This document shows positions 1 to 13,099 of a stretch of 64,000 bases of DNA, piece by piece. The stretch lies in the NCBI GenBank assembly GCA_907163375.1, contig CAJQUW010011605.1:496001-560000 (forward strand), in the 5' to 3' direction. The notes beneath the pieces are model-generated. The model saw only the letters and a list, made by a program, of their open reading frames with translations. It did not search any database and had not been told where the DNA came from. This DNA comes from Prostheceraeus crozeri (Eukaryota > Platyhelminthes > Polycladida > Euryleptidae). A program made the translations under genes and the position numbers. Numbering within the stretch: position 1 is the stretch's first letter; the number at the start of each line of letters is the position of its first letter.

Positions 1-2544
1 TATTCGTGCATAATAGATTGTTTCAAAGCTTGTATTTAAGGTGGCTTTTGATCAGTGATTTAATGCACGAGCTCTTGTACTGTGCAAGAAGCATGGCTCT
101 AAAACCCCTTTCCAGCATGCTTTCTAACCCCTTTACAATTTCTTCACACCTGATACTCTCCTCCCACACACGACAGCTACACGGATGAGACATTCCGCCG
201 GCGTCACACGTGCACTTGCCATTTTCTTAACAGTGGACACATGTTTGTGACATATGTACATAACTTGCTTGAGCTGATTTTGATTCATTCTGGGCTGAAG
301 AAGAATACTCGAAACGTTCCGACACTCCGTGTGTTTTCTCTATACCCATTAGGCCGTGAGGCAGACTGAATTAAGTTTCATTGAAATTATAGTTTTCTTC
401 GGGTATGGCCAACAGTTTTAAATCATTGCTTTCTAACCCCCGTTTTTAATCATGACCTAATCCTTGCTTTCAAGCACAGTTTCAAAATATACCATGTTTT
501 TGAACCCTTATTGAGATCCCTGATGCGTGTACAGTGCATACATTTGGTGATAAGCGTCTTGATGTTTATTCACAGAGAGAGGGAGAGAGAGTATGTTAAA
601 ACAAGGATGGACAATCCTTCGTATAAACTTCGCATGCGTGTGAATAGCTTGCTATTATCGACAGAACAGGTACTTACTCTTTTTCACACGTAAAAGCAGC
701 GCTTGATATTGTCGATTCATTCAGTAAATTACTTTGTAGAAACGAGATGATATAAATCCTATTTGTATAGCAAACGAGCATGAGACATGAAAAATTTAGG
801 TAAAAGCACGAAAAATTGACGAACAGGTGAACATTCCCGGAATGCTCTCAGAATAGGTTGTGGTTGTTATGGTTAATTGGTTAGGATATTATGGTTCATT
901 TCAGAGCTCACAGATCAGGCTTCAGGTTGGAGGTGGGCCGGTCTGGCCTTGGCCATTATCGCATCAACTATTATCCGTGTCGCGTCGCATAAGTCATGAT
1001 TTCCATGCCAATTATTTCACCAGATCGCATGGGGTCTATTAGTTTATGAGTTATCCTAGCCCTTATCAAGCGCTTCACGTCATTCTGTTAATATACTCGT
1101 AGCTCTTGAAGATGTACCCATTATGCAGCATGCAGTAGACATGATTGTATTTTCTACACTCAACTTGATTTTAATGGATGTCGGAACATTGGCTTCATTT
1201 AAGTTTCGTATATGTGTGATAGAGGCAAAATGTTCATTTTATTTTGACTTCATTTTCGTCAGCCTCTTTGACCCATGAAAGACAGCATGTGGTTTGTGAA
1301 TGAGCATCCTGCTTTTGCTTATGTGCATTTGAATTGCTGCTGCACGAGAAGGGAAGCGCTCGTTGTGCAGTATTGCACAATATATAAATGGAATCAAATA
1401 ACTCCTGTGATATTCGGATCCTTTTTTGCTATATACTGTAGGCTCATAAGGTGAAAATACCAAAGGATGACTTTATATTATGCAACTGCAAAAGTGTTCA
1501 GTCACATTCAACCATCCGATCTCTGTATAGCCCGAGGCGACCTTAAAAGTGTACATTGCTGCGCAGTGGGGGTCGCAGTCCCTCACTGTGTCACCAGCTT
1601 GTGACAGTTCCAAGCACAGAAGGAGGCTATTCATCCAAGCCCTTGATTCATCACGCTAAGTTAGATCTGTTGTGTAGCACAAAGTGTACATCCACACAGG
1701 TGCAAATGTCGCCGTATTAAACTTGATTGGACACGCCATCAGTCGGCTGTTTAAAGTTGCCCCCCTGAGACAACCCGCCCACTGTGACACCCCACCTCGC
1801 CTCGACTATGATACGTCAAACCCCTGGCGTCTGTGTTTTTGGTTCTGATGCAGAGCGAGAGAAGGTTCTCTGCCGCTGCGGTTCCTTCTGAAGCTACCAC
1901 TGCCCCTACGCATTTCGGTTAACAACTAGCGACTTGTTTCCACTTGAAAGAATCACTGAAAGACGTGATTGAACCAAGTCATTTTAATAGGATCACGGCG
2001 TGCATCGTGTAGACACTAATATTCTTTTTGTCACGCGGAGTATCGACTGTGAAATCTTAATTTATAAATGGAAGAGCCATCTGATTTAGACTAACTGTTA
2101 GTCAACTGTCGGTCAGTACCCTAATTTCAAAGATGCCGACGATTTTTTTCTACTTTTGATCGACAAGAAATGTTCAATAAGTTATCTGCAAACAATGATT
2201 ACCAAAAATTAATTGTCGTCAATTGCTCATTAACTACATCATCAATTGATTAATTACTTGCACATTTGATAGGAATTGATTATTTAGCTAGAAATCCATA
2301 ACATATCAATTAGTTGTTCTTGACAATTCATGTAAAATCATCAAATGACACTAGAGCATTAAGAGCAAGTACATACCTGTAAATGGCTTGAATTTTCCAC
2401 CCCATCCAGACTTTCTTCGTTGAGAATATTAGGTCTTTGACCTGGCCCAGTTAGCTCATTTCGGTTTGCTCGGCTAGAAAGAGTACTTTGCGATAAATAG
2501 GATGTTCTGTATGCTCATACTTTCATGATTATTTTCTAAATATC
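1..2544. other. Non-coding stretch, no gene seen
   Basis: No reading frame here has recognisable protein character. The segment at about 1500-1960 is richer in G and C than its surroundings, but I see no motif in it. If the Hox gene begins upstream of the window, this is part of a large 5' intron; otherwise it is intergenic. A repeat-like tail at about 285-345 is listed separately. Confidence 0.5.
285..345. repeat. Possible repeat tail with GAAGAAG and CGAAACG words
   Basis: The segment reads GGGCTGAAGAAG, a short spacer, then ACTCGAAACGTT. A 'ctgaagaag ... cgaaacg' pair occurs in the 3' parts of many dispersed SINE or LINE families in marine animals (general knowledge). No second copy was found in this window and no borders can be drawn. 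Confidence 0.25.
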
Positions 2545-3390
2545 TGATAGTTGTATTGTGATTGTGTTGATATTGTGATTCTTCTACCTGCCTTCCCTTC
2601 AATGGATATCGAACTCCAAATTCGAGACGAAATCAATCATTTAAAAGACTGGTGTAACTCAGATGGACTAGTACTAAATTGTGAAAAAACCCAATGCATG
2701 TTTATCGCTAAAAGTCAGAATTCTTTAGTGCCTCGTGATATTCATTTTGTAAATAGTATAAAGATTCTTGGAGTCATTTATGACTCAAATCTATCTTGGA
2801 ATACTTTTGTAGACAATTTATGCAAACGTGCCAACCAGCGTCTTTATGTCATAAAGCGATTAAAACAATGCCTTTCTGTGTCCCAACTCATTCAGATTTA
2901 TATTGGTACTGTCCTTTCAACGCTGGAATACAATGCTGCCCTCCTCGTTGGACTGAACAAGCTTAATGTTGAAAAATTGGAAAAGGTTCGGCGACGTTCT
3001 CACAAAATTACTTGCGGACCAAAGTGCAGTTGTGATAGCTTTACCCCCCTATCCCTAAGAAGGGAAAGATCTGCCCTAACAGTTTTCAGAAAAATGTTAG
3101 AACCAAAAAATTTATTGCATAAAATCATGCCCCCCAAACTTTCAAGATCCCGACATTCCCTCGCTGTCTCTGTCCCCTTTTCAAGAACCCGACAACGCCA
3201 ATTGTCATTTATTCCCAGATGCTCTGTTTTGCATAACCTAGCAGAAATATGCTAACTAATGTATTTCCTACAGCTACTGTGCATGTCTTCTGTATACTGT
3301 ACAAGCTCTGTATTTTTCATCTGTGTATCTGCAATGCATGATTTCCATTTCAAATGAATAAACACATACTACTACTACTACTACTACTAG
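2545..3390 (+). mobile_element. 5'-truncated CR1/Jockey-like LINE, reverse transcriptase 3' part
   Basis: A 234-codon frame (2551-3255) matches the C-terminal half of a non-LTR reverse transcriptase. It begins at a worn YADD-like motif (CDCVDIVILLP), followed by the LNCEKTQ and KILGVIYDSNLSW blocks typical of the palm/thumb border, then the thumb. The 5' part, with ORF1, the endonuclease and most of the RT, is absent, as is usual for target-primed integration. An AATAAA at about 3357 is followed by a (TAC)n microsatellite tail at 3367-3389, typical of CR1/L2-type 3' ends. The frame is open from the break to the stop, so the insertion looks fairly young. The clade is tentative. Confidence 0.85.
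3367..3389 (+). repeat. (TAC)n microsatellite, LINE tail
   Basis: About seven perfect TAC units follow the AATAAA of the LINE fragment. They mark the 3' end of the insertion. Confidence 0.85.
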
Positions 3391-3790
3391 CTAGTGTCAG
3401 TGTGTCAGTGTTCGATTATTCTCAAAAACTATAAACAGCCCCGTTTGAATTTTAATCATGGATGACCAAACCAATAGCATAATCAACTGTAGGGTATACA
3501 TGTACATCTATGGACTTAGTGACGCAGTCTTCCACCGTTTTCGTGTGAATGTGAATGTGCTGATGCTTCACAACGTTCGATTGCATGCAGCATTATGGTA
3601 CAGCTGCTTTTGAAGAATGACTATAAATTACATAATATGAAATTATCATATTTTTACATCTATGCTACTCCTGTGTTGGCCAGGAATTGCCTAAATTCTA
3701 CATCAAGCGACAGATGCAAAGTGAAGCATAATGACAAGCTCAAGATAATGGATGCGTTCAAAAATGTGCTTCGAATGTGTAAATTATATT

Positions 3791-4018
3791 CACAATACCA
3801 CAGTTAATTAGAAGATATAGTGAAAAATTTAAAAAGATTATGTCAAAGTCACGACGCTCCGGGTGATGCTACAACCATTATCAAGTGTGAAGTGTAATGG
3901 ACAAAAGTGGCTGTCCATTCCACTTTTCACTTGATAATGGTTGTAGCATCACTCGAAGCGTCGTGACTTTGACTTTATCATTTTGAATTTTTCAATGCAT
4001 CTTCTATGTGGTATTTTG
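3791..4018. repeat. Fold-back (hairpin) MITE-like repeat
   Basis: Two arms of about 105-110 bp are near-perfect reverse complements around a short centre close to 3905. The left arm includes GTCAAAGTCACGACGCT and the right arm its mirror AGCGTCGTGACTTTGAC. The matching extends outward to CACAATACCAC on the left and GTGGTATTTTG on the right. No coding capacity and no certain target duplication. A non-autonomous DNA transposon or snapback element fits best. Confidence 0.85.
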
Positions 4019-7000
4019 ATTATTTATGTCAAGCTCAAAATACTGCAGTTACGATTGAAGATTGGCAACGACCATGAAAGCTGGCATAGATAATTCCACA
4101 TTTACAGGTCGCATGGCTACTTTCATTTAATTAATAGGCAATGTGAGTCGTACCAGCAGTCATTTCGTAGATTTAATACATTGATCGATTGCTCATTTAT
4201 GGGAAATCTGCAAAACATGATTTGCATCGTAATTAATATTTCAATCAAATGATTCATCACGATTATAGTTCCGTATGCCTTCAACATGTAGGCCTAAGAA
4301 TTTTTGATTACTCAACCGCGTCTGCATTTTCAGTAATGCGAAAGTAGAACTCAGGATATTTGTCGGCAGATCAGTTTTGATGATCAAAATGTCACTTTCC
4401 AGTTTAAAGACGGCAATCTTTAAATATTCATGAATAGTGAAGCCAATTTTGCGGCACTTCAATGCCTGCTCTTTACACCCTTTTATTCGACCCGACTTCG
4501 ACGCTTTAACCAACAAAACATGTAAATCGGCTCCCAAGAGGGACGTGATAACATTCTCAAAGTCTGCGATTAGTTTCATTTTCGCTCCTGAGAAATTGCT
4601 ACACAGTCACCGCCCTGTTCTTTTATCTTACCCCATCCTTGCACAACAACCACAGAATAACAATAATCCTAACACTCGCAACACCGCTATACGGTTAGTG
4701 TCTAGACTTGAGGCGCATCATCTTCACTCTTGACCTGTTTTGTGCTTATCTCAAGTGCAACACCTCATTTAAGGTCAAAAGTCAAACAGTAGCACGATTG
4801 TGATAGATAAGGATATATCTACTCTTTTATTGTGGCCTTTCATGTCGGATTCGATTATTTTGAATGACTACTGATAGAATTCGAGAACTTTGGCGCCAGT
4901 TAGAGGACAGACGTGGACTTACAGATGGACTCAAGTATTGTATTGTATTCACGACATGTGACATGCATGTGACATTCATTTATCGATAGGAAGATGAATA
5001 AAAGAGAATCAAAGTGATGTGTTTTCATTAAGCTGTTTTGGAGAGTTGTTCGTCCAAACTCTGAAATTTCAATTGTTTAAGCCTTCTAAGGGGATGATAG
5101 CCAGACTTTACATCATCATTCACTATACATATGAAAAACTCCATTATCCTGAATCCAAGTGGCGCCATGTTTCCACTTTGTTCCCAAAACTTGCTTTTAA
5201 AAGTTCTTTTGCCCTCAATTATGCAATGCAAGTGGTACGATCAAAGGAAAAATGTCTCTGAGTGTTGTTTTTCTTCATGCGTCACTTTAAGATTTCTTAA
5301 GATCTTAGCAATCCTCGCAAGAACATCAGCAATAATATCAAGATAAAAGATTGTCATGGTTTTAGCATTTTGTAATTCTATAAAGTTAAAATCATGAATT
5401 CTGACACATCTGAAGGGCGTTAATTTTTACATTAATCATGCTTTTTGAAATTTATCATAGAAAAGTTTGATGTCAGTCGAATTCATTTACATATCTGTCG
5501 TAAATTGAAAATGTTCAGGACGAACAACTTTTCAACTGAGTAAACTCAGATATTTGATTTGATTTGATCCCTCCCTTAAAGTCTTCAATTTTTCTCTAAA
5601 ATTGCATTTTTTAAAAAATTCTCTTCATTAAAAGTGACTCTCATAAGTTATTCTCATGCCTGCACATCACCTTTCCATTATTGCTTGTTGATCCCCTACA
5701 TGATAGAATGTCTTGTAGAATGCTCCGAAGTATGAACATTAAATACACTTAGGCTGTACTTTATGTTAATTATGTGCTATCAGAATTTAGTCATAAACGA
5801 CTATTTATTAGCTAGTCCAGTTCTACTAACCAATTATATAGACTTTTGATAAGTCTACCTCAATGTTGCATTTAAATTTCTATTGGGCACAACATGATAA
5901 TAATACTCACTGGTTATCGTTTAACTTCAAGTGCCCTTTACCTCTAATCTGCATTGCTCTAAAGAAAGGATTCCATAACCTTGTAACTGAAAACATCGGT
6001 GCGTGACCCGTCTTTCAGAATTAGGCAAGCATTTTAAATCATATTGATCTGGGAAGAATTTTATTTTAGGGTACAGTCCTGTTTAATCTCATGCTCGGAT
6101 CACAAGCTGAAAATTGAGCCCGAGCTGTTTACCTTGCAGATCTGGACTGTACTCGTTAGGCCTGTGTTTGGTTACAACTGTGACTCACAAATAGTTTAGG
6201 CTTCCCCTATAGAAACTACTCCGCGATGCAGATTTCATGATCAAATTTCATTCAAATGATAGAGGGCGAGCAGGTATCCATTGGAGAGCACGAATATAGT
6301 TGTAAGTGGGGTTCAACATCTCCTTTCTAATGACAAATTGCTGCGATTGCTACAATAGGCCTACATAATATAATCAATTATTTACTCATGGTTTACTTTG
6401 AAGATCACAAAATGAGACACTCCAAATGACGTGACTACCCGCCGACAATAGTGTCCCCTCATGTATAGATGAAAACTGATATAATGGTAGAATGTCAGAC
6501 CGATAAGGACCGGTGACTGACTTAACTAATCTGATAGGCCTGCACAAATTTGATATTTTGAATATCTAAGATCTAAATTTTTTGCGAACTGTAGCTTACA
6601 TGCTTAGCTTCCTAATCTAGGTCTGTAGACAAGTGTTCAATGGGTTTCATATGGTAAGATCTCTTGATGTGATGTAAAATTGAACTTTTGCATGATGTTT
6701 ACTAACTTGAGTCAATGGTTGTAACTTATATATATAAGTAGATTAATAAACTATCTCTGAGGGAGGGTTTCTCTAAAGGGAACATTAAATACTTAAATAG
6801 CATTTTTATGAATTCCAGTTTAATTGCAATAATAACATTATTTGATGGTCTATAGTCGATTAGATTTCGATTATGAATGAAAAAAATATAGCATATTGGC
6901 CTTACATCGTTATTGTATCAATAATGATTGAGTAGGGTCTATGCGTGTATATGCTCAGGCAGGATGAGGCGTCTCAGTTTCAGCTACGGTTCATTCAGAC

Positions 7001-7888
7001 TTGAATTCTCAATCGATAAATTCGTCACATGTACGGAAAGTTTTCGTTCACCTAGGCTTCATCTTGGTTGCTGTCATTTATATCAAATACCAACAAAAGG
7101 CTGATGATTTAATAAACACTTCTTTCCATTCATTGGGAAAAGAATTACGTAATGGGGAGAGAAAACACGATCGATACTGGCCTGAAATTCGGACTGATTC
7201 AGTCCATTCCCTGCCCTTGGACGAGCAGACGAGTAGATCGATTTGCGTGAACTACAGGAGGATGTCTCAATTTGAAAGTACAAATACCGGTACATGTCAT
7301 AATGAACATGAAAGCAATATTTCCATAATTCACGTGTAGTTCAAACAAGTCACAAAAGTCAAGTTAAAAAGTGTTTTTTCTGTTTCTTTTTAGATGATTT
7401 AGGGACTGATTTGACAATAATCTAATCATTTGTGATGCGGTTTAAGTTACACCACAACATGCACTGACAGCAACCAGGACGATGTGTAGTAACATGAAAA
7501 CATAAATTCCATCGCAGTTGAATCAGCTGACCGTTTATACAATAGCGAATATCTAGTGTCCGTTATATGTGTCATTCCTCAAGGACATTGATCACTTACG
7601 TCAATTACTGAACTATAGTTAGTATGCAGAGTTACTCATGCCATTGACAGGAGATGTCATTTCAAACATCCGCGGAGGCCGTTGTTGTATACCCTATATA
7701 TAGTTGCTGTATTTTTTAGTTCGTTGTTTATATAGGCCTACGTAGTTAACTGAAGTTGATTTCATTTATGAAAGACTCCTCCACAATATCTTGGTAGACC
7801 GACTTGATGTACGCAGATTTGGAAGTTCTGGCCAGGTCAACGCCAACGCAGCATTAAATTAACCAGTGAAGTCCAGCATGAAGTCTAT
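4019..7888. other. Non-coding stretch, no gene seen
   Basis: AT-rich sequence without recognisable genes or repeats. It contains a 112-codon frame on the minus strand (4241-4579) and one on the plus strand (7001-7339). Frames of that length are expected by chance in a window this size, and neither resembles a known family. Confidence 0.45.
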
Positions 7889-8165
7889 GCTCTTCAACAC
7901 AGACCCACTCTCTCCCACTCTTTGAGGCCTACTGCTTAATGGAAGCTCATTCTTCCATAGAGATCGACTACTAAAAAGTCCACTTTCTATCAGAAGCCCG
8001 CTTACCATTAGAGGCCTACTCTTCCAGACTCTCCATTCTTTAAATGAAGCCCCTGTTCCATAGAGATCGTCTCTCTATCAGAGGCCCACATCTTCAATAG
8101 AAACCCCCATTCTATTAGAAACTCACTCTTCAGGGGCTCATTTCTCAAATCCCACTTTTTGAACT
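7889..8165. repeat. Decayed minisatellite, units of about 16-20 bp
   Basis: Roughly a dozen imperfect head-to-tail units can be read around a consensus close to AGAAGCCCACTCTTCCATT. Examples are AGAGGCCTACTCTTCCAG, AGAGGCCCACATCTTCAAT and AGAAACTCACTCTTCAGG. Unit length drifts between about 16 and 20 bp and the units are well diverged, so the array is old. It does not encode a protein repeat, because the units are not in phase. Confidence 0.75.
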
Positions 8166-8720
8166 TTCTAATAAAAGTCCGTGTCACAGAAGTAAAAATG
8201 AATAGAAGTCAATTTGACAATGGTTTCCAATGACAATTAATCCAGTTGACATTGGTTTTGAAAGGTACTGGCATTCTACGTTTCACTTGCTCGTTATCTA
8301 CGTAAATACTGGATTTTTAGGGGTAGTGAATATTCAGAGACCTTTTGTGTTTTTATGTTGATAGGTTATGTTTTATAGCTCCTGTACATGATATATTCCT
8401 GACATAGGGAACTATATACCGCCTAAACCTAAATGTACCGCACATTAATTCCATATCGTTCTGGGATCTGTTGCTTCACGTTGTCTTTTATTGGTTTTTC
8501 ATGCATGATGGTATCTTGTGCGCTGTCGGTGTCTTGAAATATCTGGTATATCGCGCTGCGCCTCGTGGAAGGCATGCAGACTCATTCTCCACAGAAATAC
8601 ATCTGAAAAATCTCAAAAGAACAAATGCTCTGGCTAGTAATAGATACAATGGGGTATTTAGATTACTAATTCCCATTCTCATTTTTTTCATAATTCCAAG
8701 GTATGAATGGCGGTGTAAAT
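8166..8720. other. Non-coding stretch, nothing recognised
   Basis: Short AT-rich spacer between the minisatellite and the next inverted repeat. Nothing in it is recognisable. Confidence 0.4.
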
Positions 8721-9208
8721 AGAAAAATTAAATACTGAGATGCATCCTCAGATGAAGAATGGGAACAGACCTGAATAACTGCCGTTTCATCCAATATCAG
8801 GAATCATCATCAGGCCTAGTTCATATCTCTCAACATCGACAAAACTGCCTGACGTTGCAGCCATACTCGGGTCAATCTGCAATGTGTAATTAGCATATTA
8901 GGGTCAGTAGCTCATTCAGACTGCCTGATCGACTCAATAATCTGCGAACCGATGAATTGTGACATTCATTCCACTGTTTTCAGGAGTAATCTACAGCTTA
9001 ATGAATGCCCGTCCAAATTTCACCAACTTGCTATTTCCAAAACTCAAATTTACCAGGGCATGGCTGTAACTTTAAATAGGAAGTTGTGTCGATGTTGGGA
9101 GATGTGAATTAGGCCTGACTGATGATTCCTGATATTGGATAAAATAGCAGCTATTCAGGTCTGTTCCCATTTTTCAACTGAGGATGCAGCTCAATATTTA
9201 ATTATTCT
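8721..9208. repeat. MITE-like element with inverted repeats of about 130 bp
   Basis: The left arm (about 8721-8855) and the reverse complement of the right arm (about 9075-9208) align almost throughout. Shared blocks are AATGGGAACAGACCTGAATA, CCAATATCAGGAATCATCA and CAACATCGACA. About 220 bp of unrelated sequence lies between the arms, with no reading frame. Ends are approximate and no target duplication could be fixed. Confidence 0.8.
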
Positions 9209-12200
9209 GTTTGAATCTGCAGCAGATTCTCAGCGTTTTATTCATCCACAAAACTGGGGAAAATGCAAATATCTACAAAACAGGACGATCATAGCTACAT
9301 GGATGTAATCGAATATTTGTTCCACTGATTTCATGGAGATAAAAGTCCAATCAACTCGTATCTACCTCGCCTTCGGCTATGCGAAAGCATGTCTTTTGAT
9401 ACTCGTATATTCTGAACATTTATCGTCCGAAATCAGTGGGATATGAAATTTCAACACGAAAAGCAGTTACATTATTGAATTACAATTCATTAGTAAATGA
9501 CTAAGCGACTATTGAATTTCATTAGAAATTGATCGAGTCATGTCACGTGCATCATATGATTGTCTTCTTTATTAGAAACAAGATAGGCCAAATGTACATG
9601 TATATCATAATAGAAACAAGTAATTATCAGAAAGTTTCTATGAGGCACCAAAGTTTGCCCCATGAATCTGTACTATTTTGTACATTTAATCGGCCATTAA
9701 TCAATGTAAAGAATATAAATTGGCTCACAAAGATATAAAAGATCGACTTTTTGAAAAGCGGGAGAGTGACTTTATATTTTTGCAAAACTGTTGATCGACG
9801 TTTGTTGTAAGATGAGTTGTTGAGTAAAGACTTTTGAATAATTTAAGTTGATCTTAAGATGACTTTAATACTTTGAATCGGTTATCAAGAATCGACAGAA
9901 TATGAGTGATAAGTCATGCATGAAAGTGTCTGCCTATTTTGTCAGTCTTTAAAAATTGCGGACTTTTGCAGACCAATAATTGGACTCACGGTCACGGCCT
10001 GAATCAAGATGGGTCATAATCCTGCCCTTAGACAATTATGTGAGTTTGACACATGTATTGACAGTGGCTATCATCACACGTACGAGCTTAACTTTCCGAC
10101 TGAAGAAAACTCAGATGAAGAAAATTGACTCTCGATTGCCAAAATGATTGCGGCGCCAAGACTGTCATCTCAGAGTCCATTGAGAGTTCCCTCGTTAATA
10201 AGAAATAAGGATTCTGGAGCCGCAACTTTCTTCCTTTACTGACCTGCGCCCACTTAATTTTTTGACTTAGTATGGCACCAGGCTAACTGTCTAATTTTCT
10301 GCCTACCTCATTCTCTTATGTATCTTTCTAAATAGGGCTCGATACGCAGGTAGCTGACTATTTGATGCACAGTGTATAGAAGTCGGGAAAGCATGTCTAA
10401 TGCATTGGAATGGTTTGCATGTGGTATTGAGAGGGAACATCTTCAGTCCTTATCTCTACCACTGATTGAAGTCGACGTTTGATGTTGCCGCTGGGCGCTT
10501 GAAACAATATCGGCCTTATTAATTATGGATAATTGAAATGAATTTATACTAACACAGAAAAGTCGTGTCCTGATGAAGATGTGAGAATAGCCGAGGGCTT
10601 CTCTATCTCTAAGTATCTCTTCCTCCTTTCCCCTAACACGTCGTCTCCTCTGTAGCAAAGTTGAGGGGGGAAATTACAATGCATTGATCCGTTGAGTCTG
10701 GCCATGATGCGCTTCGTCGTGGTGGGTCTTCGTGGGAGGTGTATCCCAAAGAAGGAAAAAATGCTGCATTAGTCGTTGACCTTTGTCCCCAGAGTGCTAA
10801 AAAGGTAGTAGAGGCGGTTGAGGGATTCTGACTTTCACATCGATTTTCAAGCCCCTCACCTCAAGTGCCCCTTACGACGCAGAAAACATCCGTCTCTTTA
10901 TCTGGCTACTCGAAATATCCGCAACCCTTGATCGTGGGACAAAACTACTAGGTCGATTATAAACAGATTGTTCATGTATGCGAGAATAAAAGCTCCATTA
11001 AGAGCCATGGGTCTATCTTGTTTAAGAATGAAAAGTCTCACAGAACCCAAGTCTGCGTTTATATAGCCGACAGAAGATGACCGTTAACGTCAGACACAAA
11101 ATTTCCCTTTTCAACGTGGGATAAAAAGCACCGCTCTCATCTGCTGGTGAGACAATAGTGCCGACATAGGACGCCTTGTTCAAAGCTAGAGAGCGACATT
11201 GGCCGTGCTGTTGGGAGGGAAAGCGAGGGTTGAAGCTTGGATTGCGATGTCGACATCCGACTTGCGATAAGGATCGCGAATTAAGAGTAGCACTTACAGA
11301 GCACACCGCGAGAGAGCAATTTGAACACGAGTGGACTCTTGTCAACGCGGTGAGGCATCACATTGGCGAAGACGATAAGCCATTTTCACATTGCATTTCT
11401 ACAATTTGAAGCGATTTCAATTTTCCTCTTCTATTTAGGCGTCATTGCTATACTCTTACTTTATAATTCAAACGTGTAGTAGGCAGCATTAGAAGACTGA
11501 TAGTGTACCGTTGATGGGGGCTTGTAACGCCTAGAATCCGCGGTTGTCGGCGCTTTTGATGCCAAGCGTTACTTCTGCCTCGTCTTGTGCCTTCACCGAC
11601 AATTCTGGGAGACAGTGGTCGTCACACGCGATGTACTGCACTCAGCACTCGATATAGGACATGAAAGCGGTTCTGGATTCTGCGTACTCCTGTAGATGAA
11701 CCCAGAATAACTGACTACTGACTAGTGATTCGTGACGGCAATACGTAGGAGTCTCAATGCTCTGAAGGACGTCAGATCATATAATTCTCAGAATAAATGC
11801 ATTTTCGTAAAAATTCTTGCACTAAATTGGTGTGTTGAAAATCGCTCCAGATTGTGAAGATTAGATGTTAAATATATATCAGTCACACAAACAGCATCAA
11901 ATAATTCATAATTAATTGATTGTTTTTTAATAAAGCAAGTTGATAACATCAATTCATTGGCTTTATATTTAAAATTTCAATTCAACGCGTGAATGGTGAG
12001 ATATGCATACATGAGCAGTGAATAGCAACACTGCAATGCTCGACACTAGCACTAACCGACTCAGGGCAACGTAGATTGTTTCTTAGATTTCTAGTGTCTT
12101 ATTTTTCTGATGTCGGAGCGGTCCAGATCGCGACCCGATGCTTTGGAAACTGTAGGAACAGACGGACATTTTTCTTCTGAAATTTGATCGATGAAACAAT

Positions 12201-13003
12201 ATTATGGCAACTTGTTGTGTCTCAGCTCACTCGCAAGTTTAAAAAAAAGATAGAACAAACTCAAAATCATATACTACATGTAGTTTAATTTTTCTCCTCT
12301 TGCGACTGTCTTATTTGGGTAGGTAGTGTTATACACTACTGTACAATTCTATTGTACATGATCAGAATTTATAACAGCGATGTCTATAAATACTAAAAAT
12401 TATCAAAAATAAAATAAAGCAAAATCTCCCTAAATAGTTTATGATATAGTCGATATCAGGACTTTAGAGTGATACTTGCTATATTTGGAGGGTTACTTGC
12501 TGATATATGTAGGACCTAGCGGGGACTGTTGAGAAAGAACCCTTCACAGCCGTGGTCGATAAAATTACTTTAGTTTGAAATCCGACAAATTTGATGATAG
12601 GATTATTTCAAGGCTACCATACGTATGATCAACTCGGAGTCTTTCTTCATCCTTACAGCGTCATAGAACGAGTTCTTCGCTGACGTTGAGCGCAGTTTTT
12701 GAGTCCATCGCACCGTTGTAGCTGCGACACTCTTCGTGGACGGAAAAATTTGACACTGGTTTTTCTCTAAACTTTTGTTTATTTATGGCTGACTTTTCAT
12801 CTATGGAGGTCGAGTTTGATCACTTACAACTGTGACGGTTTACAATGTTCAGAATGATGTATTTGTTGAAGATCGCTTCTCAGCGTGAAGTGATATTTGA
12901 TCCACACATAAAACGTGCAGGTTGCAATTTTTTAGACATGTCCTGTATTGATTCTTGAGTTGATGCCCACCTACCATAGACCTGTGTTTAAATCCGTGCA
13001 ACA

Positions 13004-13099
13004 ATTACGTAATCGGCTGTAGGAGGTGGTCATCATAAGGTCTGATTACGCTACTGATAATGGGGAAGGAGAGGAGATTAGTGAAGATGATTACGTAAT
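13004..13099. promoter_or_regulatory. Two ATTACGTAAT palindromes 86 bp apart
   Basis: The 10-bp palindrome ATTACGTAAT occurs at 13004-13013 and again at 13090-13099, each followed by CG. TTACGTAA is the consensus of PAR-type bZIP and C/EBP-like factors (established knowledge). Two perfect copies so close make a small enhancer plausible, but no function can be shown from sequence alone. Confidence 0.3.

Noticed and set aside
4241-4579. 112-codon minus-strand ORF
   Set aside because: Composition is protein-like, but no family, splice signals or promoter are recognisable. About one such frame is expected by chance in a window of this size.
7001-7339. 112-codon ORF with a possible membrane segment
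   Set aside because: An overlapping minus-strand frame of 70 codons and the lack of any known domain make it a chance frame.
11680-11712. TACTCCTGTAGATGAACCCAG as a second miR-10-like sequence
   Set aside because: It needs an inserted base in the seed and differs in the rest; no good hairpin forms.
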